From Bradyrhizobium mercantei (GTDB lineage Bacteria; Pseudomonadota; Alphaproteobacteria; Rhizobiales; Xanthobacteraceae): a stretch of DNA of 64,000 nucleotides. Below, in pieces: positions 1 through 8,602 of this stretch (positions are counted from its first letter, which is position 1; each line of letters starts with the position of its first letter). A model generated the notes under the pieces. That model worked only from the letters and a program-made list of their open reading frames with translations, did no database searches and was not told the DNA's origin. The translations under genes and the position numbers were made by a program. The stretch spans positions 1,134,891 to 1,198,890 of the forward strand of contig NZ_MKFI01000001.1 in NCBI RefSeq assembly GCF_001982635.1, given 5' to 3'.

Positions 1-652
1 GGAGCCGAATTAAGCCAGCCGTAACCGTGCCTTAGTGCGTTCTCAGTAGGACTACCGAGTTCGCTCCCGTGATGTTCTCTTCGAACGAATTGGCAATGGT
101 GTCCTTGGGACTAGTTCGGCCGTTATGAGGTGATCAGAACCTGCGCGCGCGGCATGAGCGGTATCCCGATCATCTCAGCCATCGCCCGCAGATCGAACGA
201 CTCAAGCCACACGCAGCTCCCTGGCTTCGGCTCCCGGCGCCCAGCCGGCATGATCCGTAGTTCTCCGGGCCAGAACAAAGTTCCAGCATAATGCGCCGCA
301 ACCATCGTCCGAAACTTACTAATTCATCAACGGGTTAGTGACCGCGCACGGCGACGCCGGGATGCCGGCTGGCACAATCTGCGTACTACCTTGGTACCCC
401 TCCTGACGCCGGAAAAAACTACGTAGCGTTCTTACGGAAGACTCGGGTTCCACCAGTGTTCGTAACATTGGCCAGCCACCCCACCGCGAATTTGCGTGGC
501 GCGGTGCCGCTGGCGGACGGATCCCTTCCAGGATCCTTCAACGACGCCCGAACGGGCGCAATCTCCGACATATCATTTGACGGGTGTTAATTATTATTAC
601 AACTTTTAGTTTAGATGTCGACGACCGCCAATCATTCGCGGAACCGTTCCAG
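1..652. other. Left-end region with no convincing gene
   Basis: I see no well-supported gene here. A 60-codon reading frame on the minus strand (123-305) encodes a peptide without recognisable domain or signal sequence. It could be a remnant or a chance frame. The stretch is less GC-rich than the coding DNA to its right and has frequent stops in all frames. No tRNA cloverleaf, terminator or long repeat is apparent. Confidence 0.4.
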
Positions 653-859
653 ATGATCCACAAGGGCGTCGAATTCAGCGTCACGCAGCTTATGGCCGGC
701 GTCTGGAAATGGCGCTTCCAGATCGGCGACCGGGTGTTCACGGGCAAGACCGAAGCGAAGCTCGATCTGCTGGCGATCCGCCGCGTGCAGCTGCGGATCG
801 ACCGCGAGCTGAACAATCTCGGACGGGGGCAGACCCACGGGCGCAGCGACGGCGAGTGA
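653..859 (+). CDS. Conserved-looking small hypothetical protein (68 aa)
   Basis: A 68-residue soluble protein of unknown function. It starts MIHKGVEFSV and is rich in Trp, Phe and charged residues (WKWRFQIGD at 19-27), followed by a probable amphipathic helix with alternating Arg and Leu. The ATG at 653 is preferred over an in-frame ATG at 584, because a weak GGAA ribosome site precedes it and the extra N-terminal residues look non-coding. The pattern of short beta strands followed by a helix suggests a compact alpha/beta fold. No signal peptide or membrane segment is present. It stands alone and converges on the next minus-strand gene. Confidence 0.55.
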   Translation: MIHKGVEFSVTQLMAGVWKWRFQIGDRVFTGKTEAKLDLLAIRRVQLRIDRELNNLGRGQTHGRSDGE

Positions 860-910
860 GGCGCAGCCCGTCCGGCAAGTGCGGCCGGGCCGAACGGCCG
901 GTCATGCGCT

Positions 911-1141
911 TCAGTCCGCGCTGGCGAGCCGCCGCATCGTGAACTCGATGTCGCCGCCGGGCAGCTCGCGCCAGCTCTCGACGGCGCTCATATAGGCGGC
1001 CTTCGGGTAGCGCTCGAGAAAGTCACGCGCCCGCAGGCGGGCCTGATCGCGTGGCAGGCTGAAGGTCTCGCGCAGATAGCCGTCATCCGGCTTGCGCCGC
1101 TCGGCCATCCGGCTGGCGAGATCGCGCGGACGAAACACCAT
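911..1141 (-). CDS. Small hypothetical protein (76 aa)
   Basis: A 76-residue, highly charged protein of unknown function. The frame is open further upstream, but the internal ATG at 1141 (MVFRPRDLAS) is preferred because the upstream part is Arg/Pro-rich noise. The protein looks mainly helical, with a Leu-Arg-rich segment in the middle (residues 27-48) and a C-terminal strand (GGDIEFTMRRL). There is no signal peptide, membrane helix or metal motif. It runs in the same direction as the exported protein gene upstream but is about 100 bp from it. Confidence 0.5.
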   Translation of the reverse strand: MVFRPRDLASRMAERRKPDDGYLRETFSLPRDQARLRARDFLERYPKAAYMSAVESWRELPGGDIEFTMRRLASAD

Positions 1142-1239
1142 TGCCGCAACTCCGGACCAACTGACGACCTCCCCAATATAGGGGCGGCGCCGGGAGAATC
1201 CGAGTCCGCGGGAGGCCTGCGAAGCCGCGCGAGCAGGCG

Positions 1240-1542
1240 TTACTGGCTGCGCTGCGGGGCGCTTCCGGGCTGCGCGGAGCTGCCGGTCTTGGTCTTCGGC
1301 TTGGCGGGATGGGCTGCCGCCTTCGGCGGGTCGCTGCGCACGACGCCCCAAGGATCGGACGATCCCTTGGCATCGGGAATCTTGCTCAGCGAGTCCTTGT
1401 AGGCCCGCTGGTTGACCGCGTCCTGATCCTTCTCCTCCTGGGTCTTGCTCTTGAGCTCAGGCACCAGGTTGATGTTCGGCATTTGCGCATAGGCCGGCGG
1501 CGACAGCAGCACCGCAACCGCGACTGCGCATAAAACTCTCAT
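1240..1542 (-). CDS. Small exported protein with AYK...IP...DPWGV motif (100 aa)
   Basis: A 100-residue protein with a clear cleavable signal peptide (residues 1-19, ending AYA before QMPN). The mature part is hydrophilic: a charged helix, then an AYKDSLSKIP segment, then SSDPWGVV, then a Pro/Lys-rich tail. The same AYK-x2-3-L-x2-IP-x-x-K...DPWGV arrangement occurs in a second small exported protein of this window (8215-8442), so the two are paralogues. The likely location is the periplasm. The function is unknown, and there are no Cys or catalytic motifs. The 1542 ATG is supported by the signal peptide beginning right there and a GGAG-like site upstream. Confidence 0.7.
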   Translation of the reverse strand: MRVLCAVAVAVLLSPPAYAQMPNINLVPELKSKTQEEKDQDAVNQRAYKDSLSKIPDAKGSSDPWGVVRSDPPKAAAHPAKPKTKTGSSAQPGSAPQRSQ

Positions 1543-1616
1543 GAGAACGCTCCTTGCATTTCCGTCCGCGGTATATCACCGCAAGAAAGCGGCCGCCAAG
1601 CGGGCCTATCCCCGCG

Positions 1617-1748
1617 CTAGAGGTTGTCTGACTTGCAGGATTTCGGCGTCTGCATCCAGTCGTCCCAGATCGGACCGCAGCGCGTGCAACCACTGAGCAT
1701 GACCCCGATCGCAACCACGCCGCCGAGCAACACCAACCTGCGGAACAT
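1617..1748 (-). CDS. Very small lipoprotein (43 aa)
   Basis: A 43-residue protein with a signal sequence and lipobox: MFRRLVLLGG then a hydrophobic stretch and LSGC at 18-21. Cleavage before Cys21 would leave a mature peptide of 23 residues (CTRCGPIWDD...). Three further Cys-Trp-rich positions follow (C24, C39, W28, W32). The start at 1748 is chosen because the lipoprotein signal begins there. It is probably anchored to the inner face of the outer membrane. The function is unknown. Confidence 0.6.
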   Translation of the reverse strand: MFRRLVLLGGVVAIGVMLSGCTRCGPIWDDWMQTPKSCKSDNL

Positions 1749-1957
1749 GTACGCCCCCACCGCTGACGGGAGGCAATTGGGCGCCGAAACTGGGGCATTT
1801 TCAAGCCGGGCACAGCCCTTGCAACGCCAGCGCCCGCGCGTCGGAACGCAGCGCCGGCGTGCCGCAGCTCCCGCAGCGGACGGCCGCGCCGCAGTGCGGT
1901 TTGACCGGGCAGCCGCGCAAATTACAGTGCGCAACAAAGCAGAAAAGGAATCGATCA

Positions 1958-3433
1958 ATGACTTTGGCGATGAGCTGGGACGAGTGGACGCAGCATGACG
2001 GGACGGCGCTCGCGGAGCGCGTCCGGAACGGCGAGCTGACGCCCCGGGAGCTGGCGTCGCAGGCGGCGGCCGCCGTCGCCAAGGTCGATCCCGCGCTCTC
2101 CGGCGTCGTCGAGCTGTTCGACGACGTGATCGCCGATCCCGCGCGCGACGGCGCCGATCTCAGCGGTCCCTTCGCCGGCCTGCCCTTCCTGATGAAGGAC
2201 CTCGGCCCGACCTTGAAGGGACGGCTGCAGGAGATGGGCTCGCTGATGATGCGCGGCAATCGCGCCACGGCCGATACCTTCCTGACGACGAAGCTGCGCA
2301 AGGCCGGCCTCAATTTGATCGGCCGCACCACCACGCCGGAGTTCGGGGTTTGCAGCTCGGCGGAAAATCCCGCGGTCTATGTCACGCGCAATCCCTGGGA
2401 CACCGACTACACCACCTGCGGCTCGTCGGCCGGGAGTGCTGCGATGGTTGCCGCCGGCGCGGTGCCGATCGCGCACGCGACCGACGGCGGCGGCTCGATC
2501 CGGATTCCCGCCGGCGTCAACGGCAATATCGGACTGAAAGTATCGCGCGGCGTGTTCTCGCTAGCACCGCATCTGTCCGATCTCACCGGGCTCGTCTCGA
2601 TCCAGGGCTGCCAGTCGCGCTCGGTGCGCGACACCGCCGCCTTTGTCGATGCCTGCCGGGGACCTGCCCCCGGCGAGTTCATGCCGTTCTGGACCTCGCC
2701 GGAGCCTTACACCGCGATGATCGCGCGCGATCCCGGCCGGCTCAGGATCGCGCTGTCGCACACATGGGGTGACTATCGCGCGACGCCGCATATCGCAGCC
2801 GAGCTCGAGCGGATCGGACGCTTCCTCGAAGGCCTCGGCCATCAGGTCGATTACGCACTGCCGTCGCTCGACTACCGGGAGGCATTCGCGGCGCAGACCA
2901 CCTGCTACATCAGCAATTTCGCCGTCGTGATCGGCAACATGCTCGCCGCGCGCGGACTGACCCGGCCGCCGGCCGACCTGATCGAGCCGATCAACATCCG
3001 CATCTGGGAGCACGGCCGCGATACCAGCTTCGCCGATCGCGCCCGCATGCAGGCGGTCTTCAACACCACGGCGCGCGGCTTCGGCGCCTTCTTCGAGGAC
3101 TGGGACATCATCCTGACGCCGATCACGGCGCTGCCGACGCCGAAGGTCGGCACCACGGAATATCTCACCATCTCGGACAATCCGTCGGTGCTGGACTGGT
3201 TCGGCAATCTCTGGCGCAACTTCGCCTTCACGCCGCTCGCCAATCTCTGCGGCATCCCCGCGATCTCGCTGCCGCTTGCGACCAACGAGCACGGCCTGCC
3301 GCTCGGCATCCAGGCGATCGGAAAGCAGGCCGATGACGGGCTGTTGCTGCAGCTCGCGGCCCAGATCGAACGGGCGATCGGCGGCAAGTGGAACGACGGC
3401 AAAACGCCGCGCGTGCATGTCGCGCGCAACTAG
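1958..3433 (+). CDS. Amidase (amidase-signature family)
   Basis: A 491-residue amidase-signature hydrolase that cleaves an amide bond in an unknown substrate. The Ser-cisSer-Lys triad is complete. Lys80 is in LPFLMKDLGP. Ser156 is in the CGSSAGS motif and Ser180 in TDGGGSIRIPAG, with the family's usual spacing of 76 and 24 residues. No signal peptide is seen, so it is cytoplasmic. The ATG at 1958 has an AAAGGA ribosome site; an in-frame ATG at 1859 would add a poor N-terminus. A PaaI-type thioesterase gene follows 36 bp downstream in the same direction, so the two are probably cotranscribed. Family length and motifs are normal; substrate specificity cannot be read from sequence. Confidence 0.9.
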   Translation: MTLAMSWDEWTQHDGTALAERVRNGELTPRELASQAAAAVAKVDPALSGVVELFDDVIADPARDGADLSGPFAGLPFLMKDLGPTLKGRLQEMGSLMMRGNRATADTFLTTKLRKAGLNLIGRTTTPEFGVCSSAENPAVYVTRNPWDTDYTTCGSSAGSAAMVAAGAVPIAHATDGGGSIRIPAGVNGNIGLKVSRGVFSLAPHLSDLTGLVSIQGCQSRSVRDTAAFVDACRGPAPGEFMPFWTSPEPYTAMIARDPGRLRIALSHTWGDYRATPHIAAELERIGRFLEGLGHQVDYALPSLDYREAFAAQTTCYISNFAVVIGNMLAARGLTRPPADLIEPINIRIWEHGRDTSFADRARMQAVFNTTARGFGAFFEDWDIILTPITALPTPKVGTTEYLTISDNPSVLDWFGNLWRNFAFTPLANLCGIPAISLPLATNEHGLPLGIQAIGKQADDGLLLQLAAQIERAIGGKWNDGKTPRVHVARN

Positions 3434-3469
3434 GCAATAGATAACAACAATAACTCAACAGGGGACGTC

Positions 3470-3931
3470 ATGCAGCAGGCCAGTGAATTCGGGATCGAGG
3501 ATGCGCGCCGGGTGCTCGGCGACGTCTTTGCGCCATGGGTGCAGGACCTCAATTTGTCGGTCGAGCAGTTCGACATCGCAGCCCCCGCCGGCGGCGATGC
3601 CGACTGGCAGCCCGGCGCGATCCTGCGCATGCCGTTTTCCGAGCGGCTGTGCCGCAACGGCGGCATCGTCTGCGGCCAGGCGCTGATGGCATTCGCCGAC
3701 ACCGCGATGGTGCTGGCCAATCTCGCCGCCAACAAGGGCTATCGTCCGATGACGACGGTCGACCAGACCACGCATTTCATGCGCGCGGTGACTGCCTCCG
3801 ACGTGCTGGCCGACGCCCGCGTGGTCCGGCTCGGCCGCACCATGAGCTTCGGCCGCGTCACCCTGATCTCCGCCACCGACAACAAGCCGGTGGCGATGGT
3901 GTCGAGCGCGTTCGCGATGCTGCCGGGATAG
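3470..3931 (+). CDS. PaaI-family hotdog thioesterase
   Basis: A 153-residue hotdog-fold protein resembling PaaI/YdiI acyl-CoA thioesterases. The central helix region reads NGGIVCGQALMAFADTAM, with the conserved Asp in ADTAM. The usual HGG of the family is NGG here, which may alter catalysis or specificity. C-terminal strands (VVRLGRTMSFGRVTL) fit the hotdog sheet. It starts 36 bp after the amidase gene with a good GGGGA ribosome site. The pair may process an acyl or amide intermediate together, which is inference. It is cytoplasmic. A palindromic repeat begins at its stop codon. Confidence 0.8.
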   Translation: MQQASEFGIEDARRVLGDVFAPWVQDLNLSVEQFDIAAPAGGDADWQPGAILRMPFSERLCRNGGIVCGQALMAFADTAMVLANLAANKGYRPMTTVDQTTHFMRAVTASDVLADARVVRLGRTMSFGRVTLISATDNKPVAMVSSAFAMLPG

Positions 3932-4001
3932 AGCATAATCCGGAAAAGTGCGAAGCGGTTTCCCGCGACAAGCGCAAGGCGTTTGCGCTGAGATTATGCT
4001 C
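3931..4001. repeat. Palindromic interspersed repeat (GAGCATAATCCGG type)
   Basis: A 71-bp imperfect palindrome. The ends GAGCATAAT and ATTATGCTC pair, and the interior contains GGAAAAGTGCGAAGCGG and a CGCAAGGCGTTTGCG inner hairpin. A second copy of the same family, inverted, lies at 56544-56668. It may act as a transcript end for the thioesterase operon. Confidence 0.8.
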
Positions 4002-4012
4002 AAACAAGAGGC

Positions 4013-4306
4013 TTATTTGCCCAGGACCGCCTCGGCGGCATTGACGATGCTGATGGTCGGATTCTTTCCGCAGTAGGTGCCGAACTTCTTGGCATTCTCG
4101 GTGAACACGTCGGTGTCGATGATCGCCTCGTCGGAATCGCCCTTGTACCAGCCGTCCATCCAAACCAGCACCATCTTGATGGTGTCGTCGCCGCCTTCGA
4201 CGAACTGCTTGCAGGTCATGGTCGAGAGATCGAGGACGGTGGCGTTGGCCGGTGCGGACGACAGCGCGAGCGCGGCGGCAAGCAGGATCGAGGCAGTGAT
4301 CTTCAT
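4013..4306 (-). CDS. HdeA/HdeB-like periplasmic acid-stress chaperone
   Basis: A 97-residue protein with a signal peptide (residues 1-22, ending ANA) and a small mature domain. The two cysteines, Cys32 (MTCKQF) and Cys79 (GTYCGK), match the single conserved disulfide of HdeA/HdeB. The family pattern of a Cys-Lys near the mature N-terminus, a WMDGWYKG segment and the second Cys near the end is present. HdeA proteins bind unfolded periplasmic proteins at low pH. The ATG at 4306 is chosen because the signal peptide starts there. It is a monocistronic gene, convergent with the amidase pair and separated by the repeat. Confidence 0.8.
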   Translation of the reverse strand: MKITASILLAAALALSSAPANATVLDLSTMTCKQFVEGGDDTIKMVLVWMDGWYKGDSDEAIIDTDVFTENAKKFGTYCGKNPTISIVNAAEAVLGK

Positions 4307-4506
4307 CGCAATCTCCATGGGCAAATGATCTGAAATGAACAGCTCGCTGGATGTCCAGCGCGTCCGCTCGCGACCTCGTAAGCGAAGCGTCGCAGCGAGC
4401 GCAAGCATGACATCGCGCGCGCTTGTCTGCACGTCGTTTCGGTGCACGCATTGAGAACCAATGTCGCTGATTTGTCATGCAGCGGCGCAATGCGCGCGCT
4501 GCCGAA

Positions 4507-6531
4507 CTACGCCGCGGTGATGCGACGCCTCCTTCGCGAACGCCACAGCAGTCCGATCAGCACGATCACCGCCACGCCGGCCGCGAGTGCCTTGGCGGCG
4601 AACCGTCCGCCGGGACGATCGATCAGACGCGCGAGAAGCGAAACGCTTTCACCTTGGCGCGGCAGACGAAATGCGACGACGCTGTCGCCGATCGATGTGC
4701 CGCCTTCGGAATGGCCGCCGGCGCCGATCGCGACATACTGCTCGCCCTTCCAGAGATAGGTCATCGGATTGGCGACGCCCGGCACCGGAAGCCGCCCGAG
4801 CCACAATTGCTTTCCCGACTTGACGTCGAACGCGCGCAGCCAGGCATCCATCGCGCCGGTGAACACCAGTCCTCCGGCGGTGATCGCGACGCCGCTGAGC
4901 AGTGGCGTGCCGGTGTTGAGCGCGATGCCGAGCGGCGCGAGATCCTCGCTGGTGCCGACCGTCGAATGCCAGAGGATCTTGCCGGCCTTGAGATCGACTG
5001 CCACCGTCTCGCCCCACGGCGGCTTGTTGCAGGGCGACCCGACCTCCGACTTCACCAGCCCCCGCGACATCGCAAACGGCGCGCCTAGCTGCTGGCCGAA
5101 ATCATGGCCGGGCGGCGGATTGAAGCCCTTGGCCTGGTCGCGCGGAATCAAGGTAATCATGTGCGCGGCGTGGCTGACATTGGCGAGCAGGATCTGGTTG
5201 ACCGGATCGAACGCCGCGCTGCCCCAGTTCACGCCGCCGCCGGTCATCGGATAGACGATCGTGCCTTGCGTCGATGGCGGCGTGTAGAGGCCCTCGTTGC
5301 GGGATTGCGCGAGCAGCTTCTCGCAAGCCGCGCTGCCGACGCCCGGCACCAAACCGGCGATATCATCGGCGGTCATGCGCTGCGTCAGCAATGGTGGTAC
5401 ATGGGTCGGGAACGGCTGCGTCGGCGACAGGGTCTCGCCCTCGGCGCCGTTCTGCGGCACCGCGCGCTCCTCGACCGGCCACACCGGCTTGCCGGTGTCG
5501 CGATCGAGCACGAACACAAAACCCTGCTTGGTCGGCTGGATCACGACGTCGCGCATGCCATTGCCGGTATCGATCCGTGCCAGCGTCGGTTGCGCCGGCA
5601 GGTCGTAATCCCAGACGTCGTGATGCACGGTCTGGAAGGCCCACACCAGTTCGCCGGTCTCGATGCGGAGCGCGACGACTGAATTGGCGTGCTCGTCATT
5701 GCCGGGGCGCTTGCCGCCCCAGAAATCCGGACTGGGCGACGTCGTCGGCAGGAAAATCAGGCCCCGCTCCTCGTCCACCGACATCGGCGCCCAGACATTG
5801 CTGTGGCCGGCCTCGACGCCGCTATGCACCAGCGGATCGAAGGTCCAGCGCGGCTGGCCGCTCCGCACATCGAAAGCGCGCACCGCGCCGAGCGGCGCAT
5901 CGACCCGGCGGTTGTCGGCGATCGAGGACCCGACGACGACCACGCCGTGTCCGGTCACCGGCGCCGACGTGATCTGAAACTCGCCCGGCCATTCCAGCTT
6001 CATCCCGGCGTCGATCTTGATCTCGCCATTATTGCCGAAATCGGCGCAGGGCTTGCCGCTCCTCGCATCGAGCGCGATCAGGCGCGCATCGTTGGTACCG
6101 GTGAACATGCGTGACTTGCAGGCCGCACCATCAGCCGCACGATCATCGGTCCAATGCGCGACGCCACGGCAGACGAAGCGATTGGCCGGCCGCTGCGCCA
6201 TGCTGACCTTGGGATCGAAACGCCATTTCTGCATGCCGGTGCCGGGATCGAGCGCGATCACCTCGTTGAACGGCGTGCAGAAGATCAGGCTGTCCTCGAC
6301 GAACAGCGGCGTCGCCTCGAACTTGGTGCGCTTCATGACGTCGGGCGGACGGGTGTCGAGATCGCCGGTGCGGAATTCCCAGCCACGCACCAGCGTGCCG
6401 ACATTGTCCGATGTGATCTGCGTCAGCGGCGAGAAGCGCTGTCCGCCGCGGTCGCCGCCCCAATACTCCCAGCCGAGCGCCGGCTGCACACACAGCAACA
6501 GCACGGCAAGCAGGCGAAACAGGGATCGCAT
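4507..6531 (-). CDS. Membrane-anchored PQQ-dependent dehydrogenase
   Basis: A 674-residue quinoprotein of the eight-bladed beta-propeller class, predicted to oxidise an alcohol or sugar in the periplasm with PQQ. It has an N-terminal signal peptide and an early WEYWGGDRGGQRFSPL motif. Repeated propeller tryptophan-docking segments follow, for example GTGMQKWRFDP and GQPRWTFDP. TQPFPTHVPPL resembles the membrane glucose dehydrogenase family. No CxxCH haem-c site is present. One transmembrane helix lies at the extreme C-terminus (about 640-658) followed by an Arg-rich tail. The enzyme is therefore tethered at the C-terminus, not by the five N-terminal helices of E. coli Gcd. Substrate unknown. 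Confidence 0.85.
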   Translation of the reverse strand: MRSLFRLLAVLLLCVQPALGWEYWGGDRGGQRFSPLTQITSDNVGTLVRGWEFRTGDLDTRPPDVMKRTKFEATPLFVEDSLIFCTPFNEVIALDPGTGMQKWRFDPKVSMAQRPANRFVCRGVAHWTDDRAADGAACKSRMFTGTNDARLIALDARSGKPCADFGNNGEIKIDAGMKLEWPGEFQITSAPVTGHGVVVVGSSIADNRRVDAPLGAVRAFDVRSGQPRWTFDPLVHSGVEAGHSNVWAPMSVDEERGLIFLPTTSPSPDFWGGKRPGNDEHANSVVALRIETGELVWAFQTVHHDVWDYDLPAQPTLARIDTGNGMRDVVIQPTKQGFVFVLDRDTGKPVWPVEERAVPQNGAEGETLSPTQPFPTHVPPLLTQRMTADDIAGLVPGVGSAACEKLLAQSRNEGLYTPPSTQGTIVYPMTGGGVNWGSAAFDPVNQILLANVSHAAHMITLIPRDQAKGFNPPPGHDFGQQLGAPFAMSRGLVKSEVGSPCNKPPWGETVAVDLKAGKILWHSTVGTSEDLAPLGIALNTGTPLLSGVAITAGGLVFTGAMDAWLRAFDVKSGKQLWLGRLPVPGVANPMTYLWKGEQYVAIGAGGHSEGGTSIGDSVVAFRLPRQGESVSLLARLIDRPGGRFAAKALAAGVAVIVLIGLLWRSRRRRRITAA

Positions 6532-6604
6532 TTGCGTCCTCCCGCAAGATGCGATCATCGGGCGACGCACCTCATGCGGGGAATGCCTTTACGCGATCGG
6601 CGCG

Positions 6605-8062
6605 TCAGTATCCACCCCTGCGGTAGCCGCCGCCATAGTTGCCGCGATATCCGCCGCCGCCGATGCCGATCCCTATGCCGATCGGCGGTCCGACAGGCTC
6701 GTAGACCACAGCCGGCGGCGGACGGCGCACCACCACCACGTCATCCTCGACCACGACGCGCGGCGGACGCTTGCCGGCGCGCCGCGGCGGATCGGGGTCG
6801 ACGCGCTTCTTCGCCGGTGCGACGGCCGCCTTCTGCTGCTGCGACGGCGGGGCCGCGTTGCAGGGACAGGTCGGCGCCGCCAGCGCGACATTGGTCGCGG
6901 GCACGCTGAGCGCGACGGCCGGCGTCGGATCGGGACGGTAGCGCAGCCGCTCGATCATCTTGCGCGCGGTGGCTGTCAGGTCGGTGTCAGGATATTGCGC
7001 AAGGAAGCTGCGATAGGCCGCTGCGGTGTTGGCGAGAATCGCATTGTTCCACGCCACCATGCGGCGATGGCGGTCGAGCCAGTCGCGTGCCTGCAGGCCG
7101 CGCGGCGTACCGGCGAAGACCGCGGCGAAAGCCTCGTAGGATTCGTCGGTGCCGTCGACCACCATCAGCTCGTTGGCAATTTCGATCGGCTTGCCCTGCA
7201 ACTCGCGCTTCCATTCGTCGACGGTACGCTTGGCCGCGGGCGGCGTCGGCGTCGCCTGCGCCATGGCTTGGTCCGCAGTTTGGGGCGGCGCCGCCACACC
7301 CGCCGTGAAGCGGAAATCGTCGGTGAGCGACGAGGAGTCCCACGGGGTCTGACGGCCGTCGGTCGCCTTGTTCACCGCCAGGCGAACGCGCTTGAACGTG
7401 TCCTCGATCGGGATGCCCGGCTCCTTCGCCGATGCCAGCAACGCGGTCGTATAGGGGCTGTTGGCGCCGCTGCCGTCCTCGGCTTCGGCGCCCGGCGAGG
7501 TCGAGAACGAGACGAAGGTGCCGGGCGCGCCGACCCTGGCATCGACGATGGCAAGCCCATGACCTGCGGTCTTGCTGAGCTCCGGGAATGGATTGTTGCG
7601 GCAGGCATCGAGCAGCACGATGCGCATCCGGCTCGGCACCGAGGTCAGCGTGTTCAGGATGTCGTTGAGACGAACCGCCTGGATCGGGATGTCGGCCTCG
7701 CGCTTCGGATCGACATCGACCGGCACCAGATAGTTCTCGCCGTCGATCTGCAAGCCATGCCCGGCATAGAACACCAGCGCCACGGTGTCGGCGCCCTTCG
7801 CCGCCACTTGGCCGGCGAAGTCGCTGATCCGCGCACGCATCTCGTCCTGCGACAGATCCGATGCCGCCGTCACCGCAAATCCGGCGTCGGTCAGCATCTG
7901 TGACACCGCCCTGGCGTCGTTGGCCGGATTGGGCAGCGCGGGCACCGATTTGTAAGCCGACTGCCCGATCACCAGCGCCAGCCGGTTTTCCGCCAATGCC
8001 GGCGCGCCACCGAGCAGGATCGCAGCCGGAATCATCAGGCTGAGCAGTGAACGGCGAAGCAT
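6605..8062 (-). CDS. Exported caspase-family (peptidase C14) protein
   Basis: A 485-residue protein with signal peptide (residues 1-24) and an N-terminal caspase/metacaspase-like domain. The catalytic dyad is visible: His102 in FYAGHGLQ and Cys154 in LLDACRNNPF. The p20-like core is followed by SFSTSPG and NSPYTTALL, typical of bacterial C14 proteins. Residues about 270-400 form a helical region, and the C-terminus is Pro-rich and ends in a Gly/Tyr-rich tail. The export signal suggests periplasmic or surface action. It is monocistronic. Substrate and cleavage specificity are unknown. Confidence 0.85.
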   Translation of the reverse strand: MLRRSLLSLMIPAAILLGGAPALAENRLALVIGQSAYKSVPALPNPANDARAVSQMLTDAGFAVTAASDLSQDEMRARISDFAGQVAAKGADTVALVFYAGHGLQIDGENYLVPVDVDPKREADIPIQAVRLNDILNTLTSVPSRMRIVLLDACRNNPFPELSKTAGHGLAIVDARVGAPGTFVSFSTSPGAEAEDGSGANSPYTTALLASAKEPGIPIEDTFKRVRLAVNKATDGRQTPWDSSSLTDDFRFTAGVAAPPQTADQAMAQATPTPPAAKRTVDEWKRELQGKPIEIANELMVVDGTDESYEAFAAVFAGTPRGLQARDWLDRHRRMVAWNNAILANTAAAYRSFLAQYPDTDLTATARKMIERLRYRPDPTPAVALSVPATNVALAAPTCPCNAAPPSQQQKAAVAPAKKRVDPDPPRRAGKRPPRVVVEDDVVVVRRPPPAVVYEPVGPPIGIGIGIGGGGYRGNYGGGYRRGGY

Positions 8063-8214
8063 GGCGGCCTCCGAAATGACTTCGGAGATGGGTCGAAGGC
8101 CGTCAGGCGAAGGTTCATGCCGTGCGGCAATGTGCGGCCGCCGCCCCCGGTTCTGCCGTCGAATTGCCGCAGCGGCCCGGTGGACCCAACTACTTTGGTG
8201 GATTATTTCGGTTG

Positions 8215-8442
8215 CTATTTAGTTTTCTTGGCCGGATCGGCAGCCGGCTTGGTGACGCCCCAGGGATCGTATTTCTCCTTGGGCTCGGGGATGCGGTCTA
8301 GCGCGGCTTTGTAGGCCTTTTCGTCGACCTTGGGCTTCTGCTCCGTCTTCGTATCGCCCCCGCCGCCCCCTCGCCGGCCCTGGGCCAGGGTCGGTGTCGC
8401 GATCAGCGCCAGGATAACGGCAGCAACCGTGAAGCTCTTCAT
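8215..8442 (-). CDS. Small exported protein, paralogue of the 1240-1542 product (75 aa)
   Basis: A 75-residue exported protein: signal peptide (MKSFTVAAV..., ending LAQ), then a Gly-rich linker, then KAYKAALDRIPEPK and KYDPWGV, ending in a Lys-rich tail. It shares the AYK-IP-DPWGV motif with the exported protein at 1240-1542 but has a Gly-rich linker and is shorter. The ATG at 8442 is preferred over an upstream in-frame ATG because the signal peptide begins there. The function is unknown. Confidence 0.7.
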   Translation of the reverse strand: MKSFTVAAVILALIATPTLAQGRRGGGGGDTKTEQKPKVDEKAYKAALDRIPEPKEKYDPWGVTKPAADPAKKTK

Positions 8443-8602
8443 GTCAATCTCTCTCCCCCGCAGCCGTGGAAACATCCGGCAATACCTCTACCCCGAAGAT
8501 AACTTGTCGCTCGACATTTGTTGATCGACAAAGCGCCGCGTCATGCAAATTCAGCCCCATCAGGGGGGCGCAATCTTGGCGGCGGCACATTAAATTCGCG
8601 GA

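Noticed and set aside
1..584. Possible tRNA or integration site at the left end
   Set aside because: I found no cloverleaf arms or conserved TTCGA-type loop with matching stems, and no adjacent integrase.
6017..7903. A long open frame on the plus strand (628 codons) opposite the PQQ dehydrogenase and caspase-like genes
   Set aside because: Low-complexity Arg-rich translation, while the opposite strand carries two well-defined genes. It is a shadow frame.
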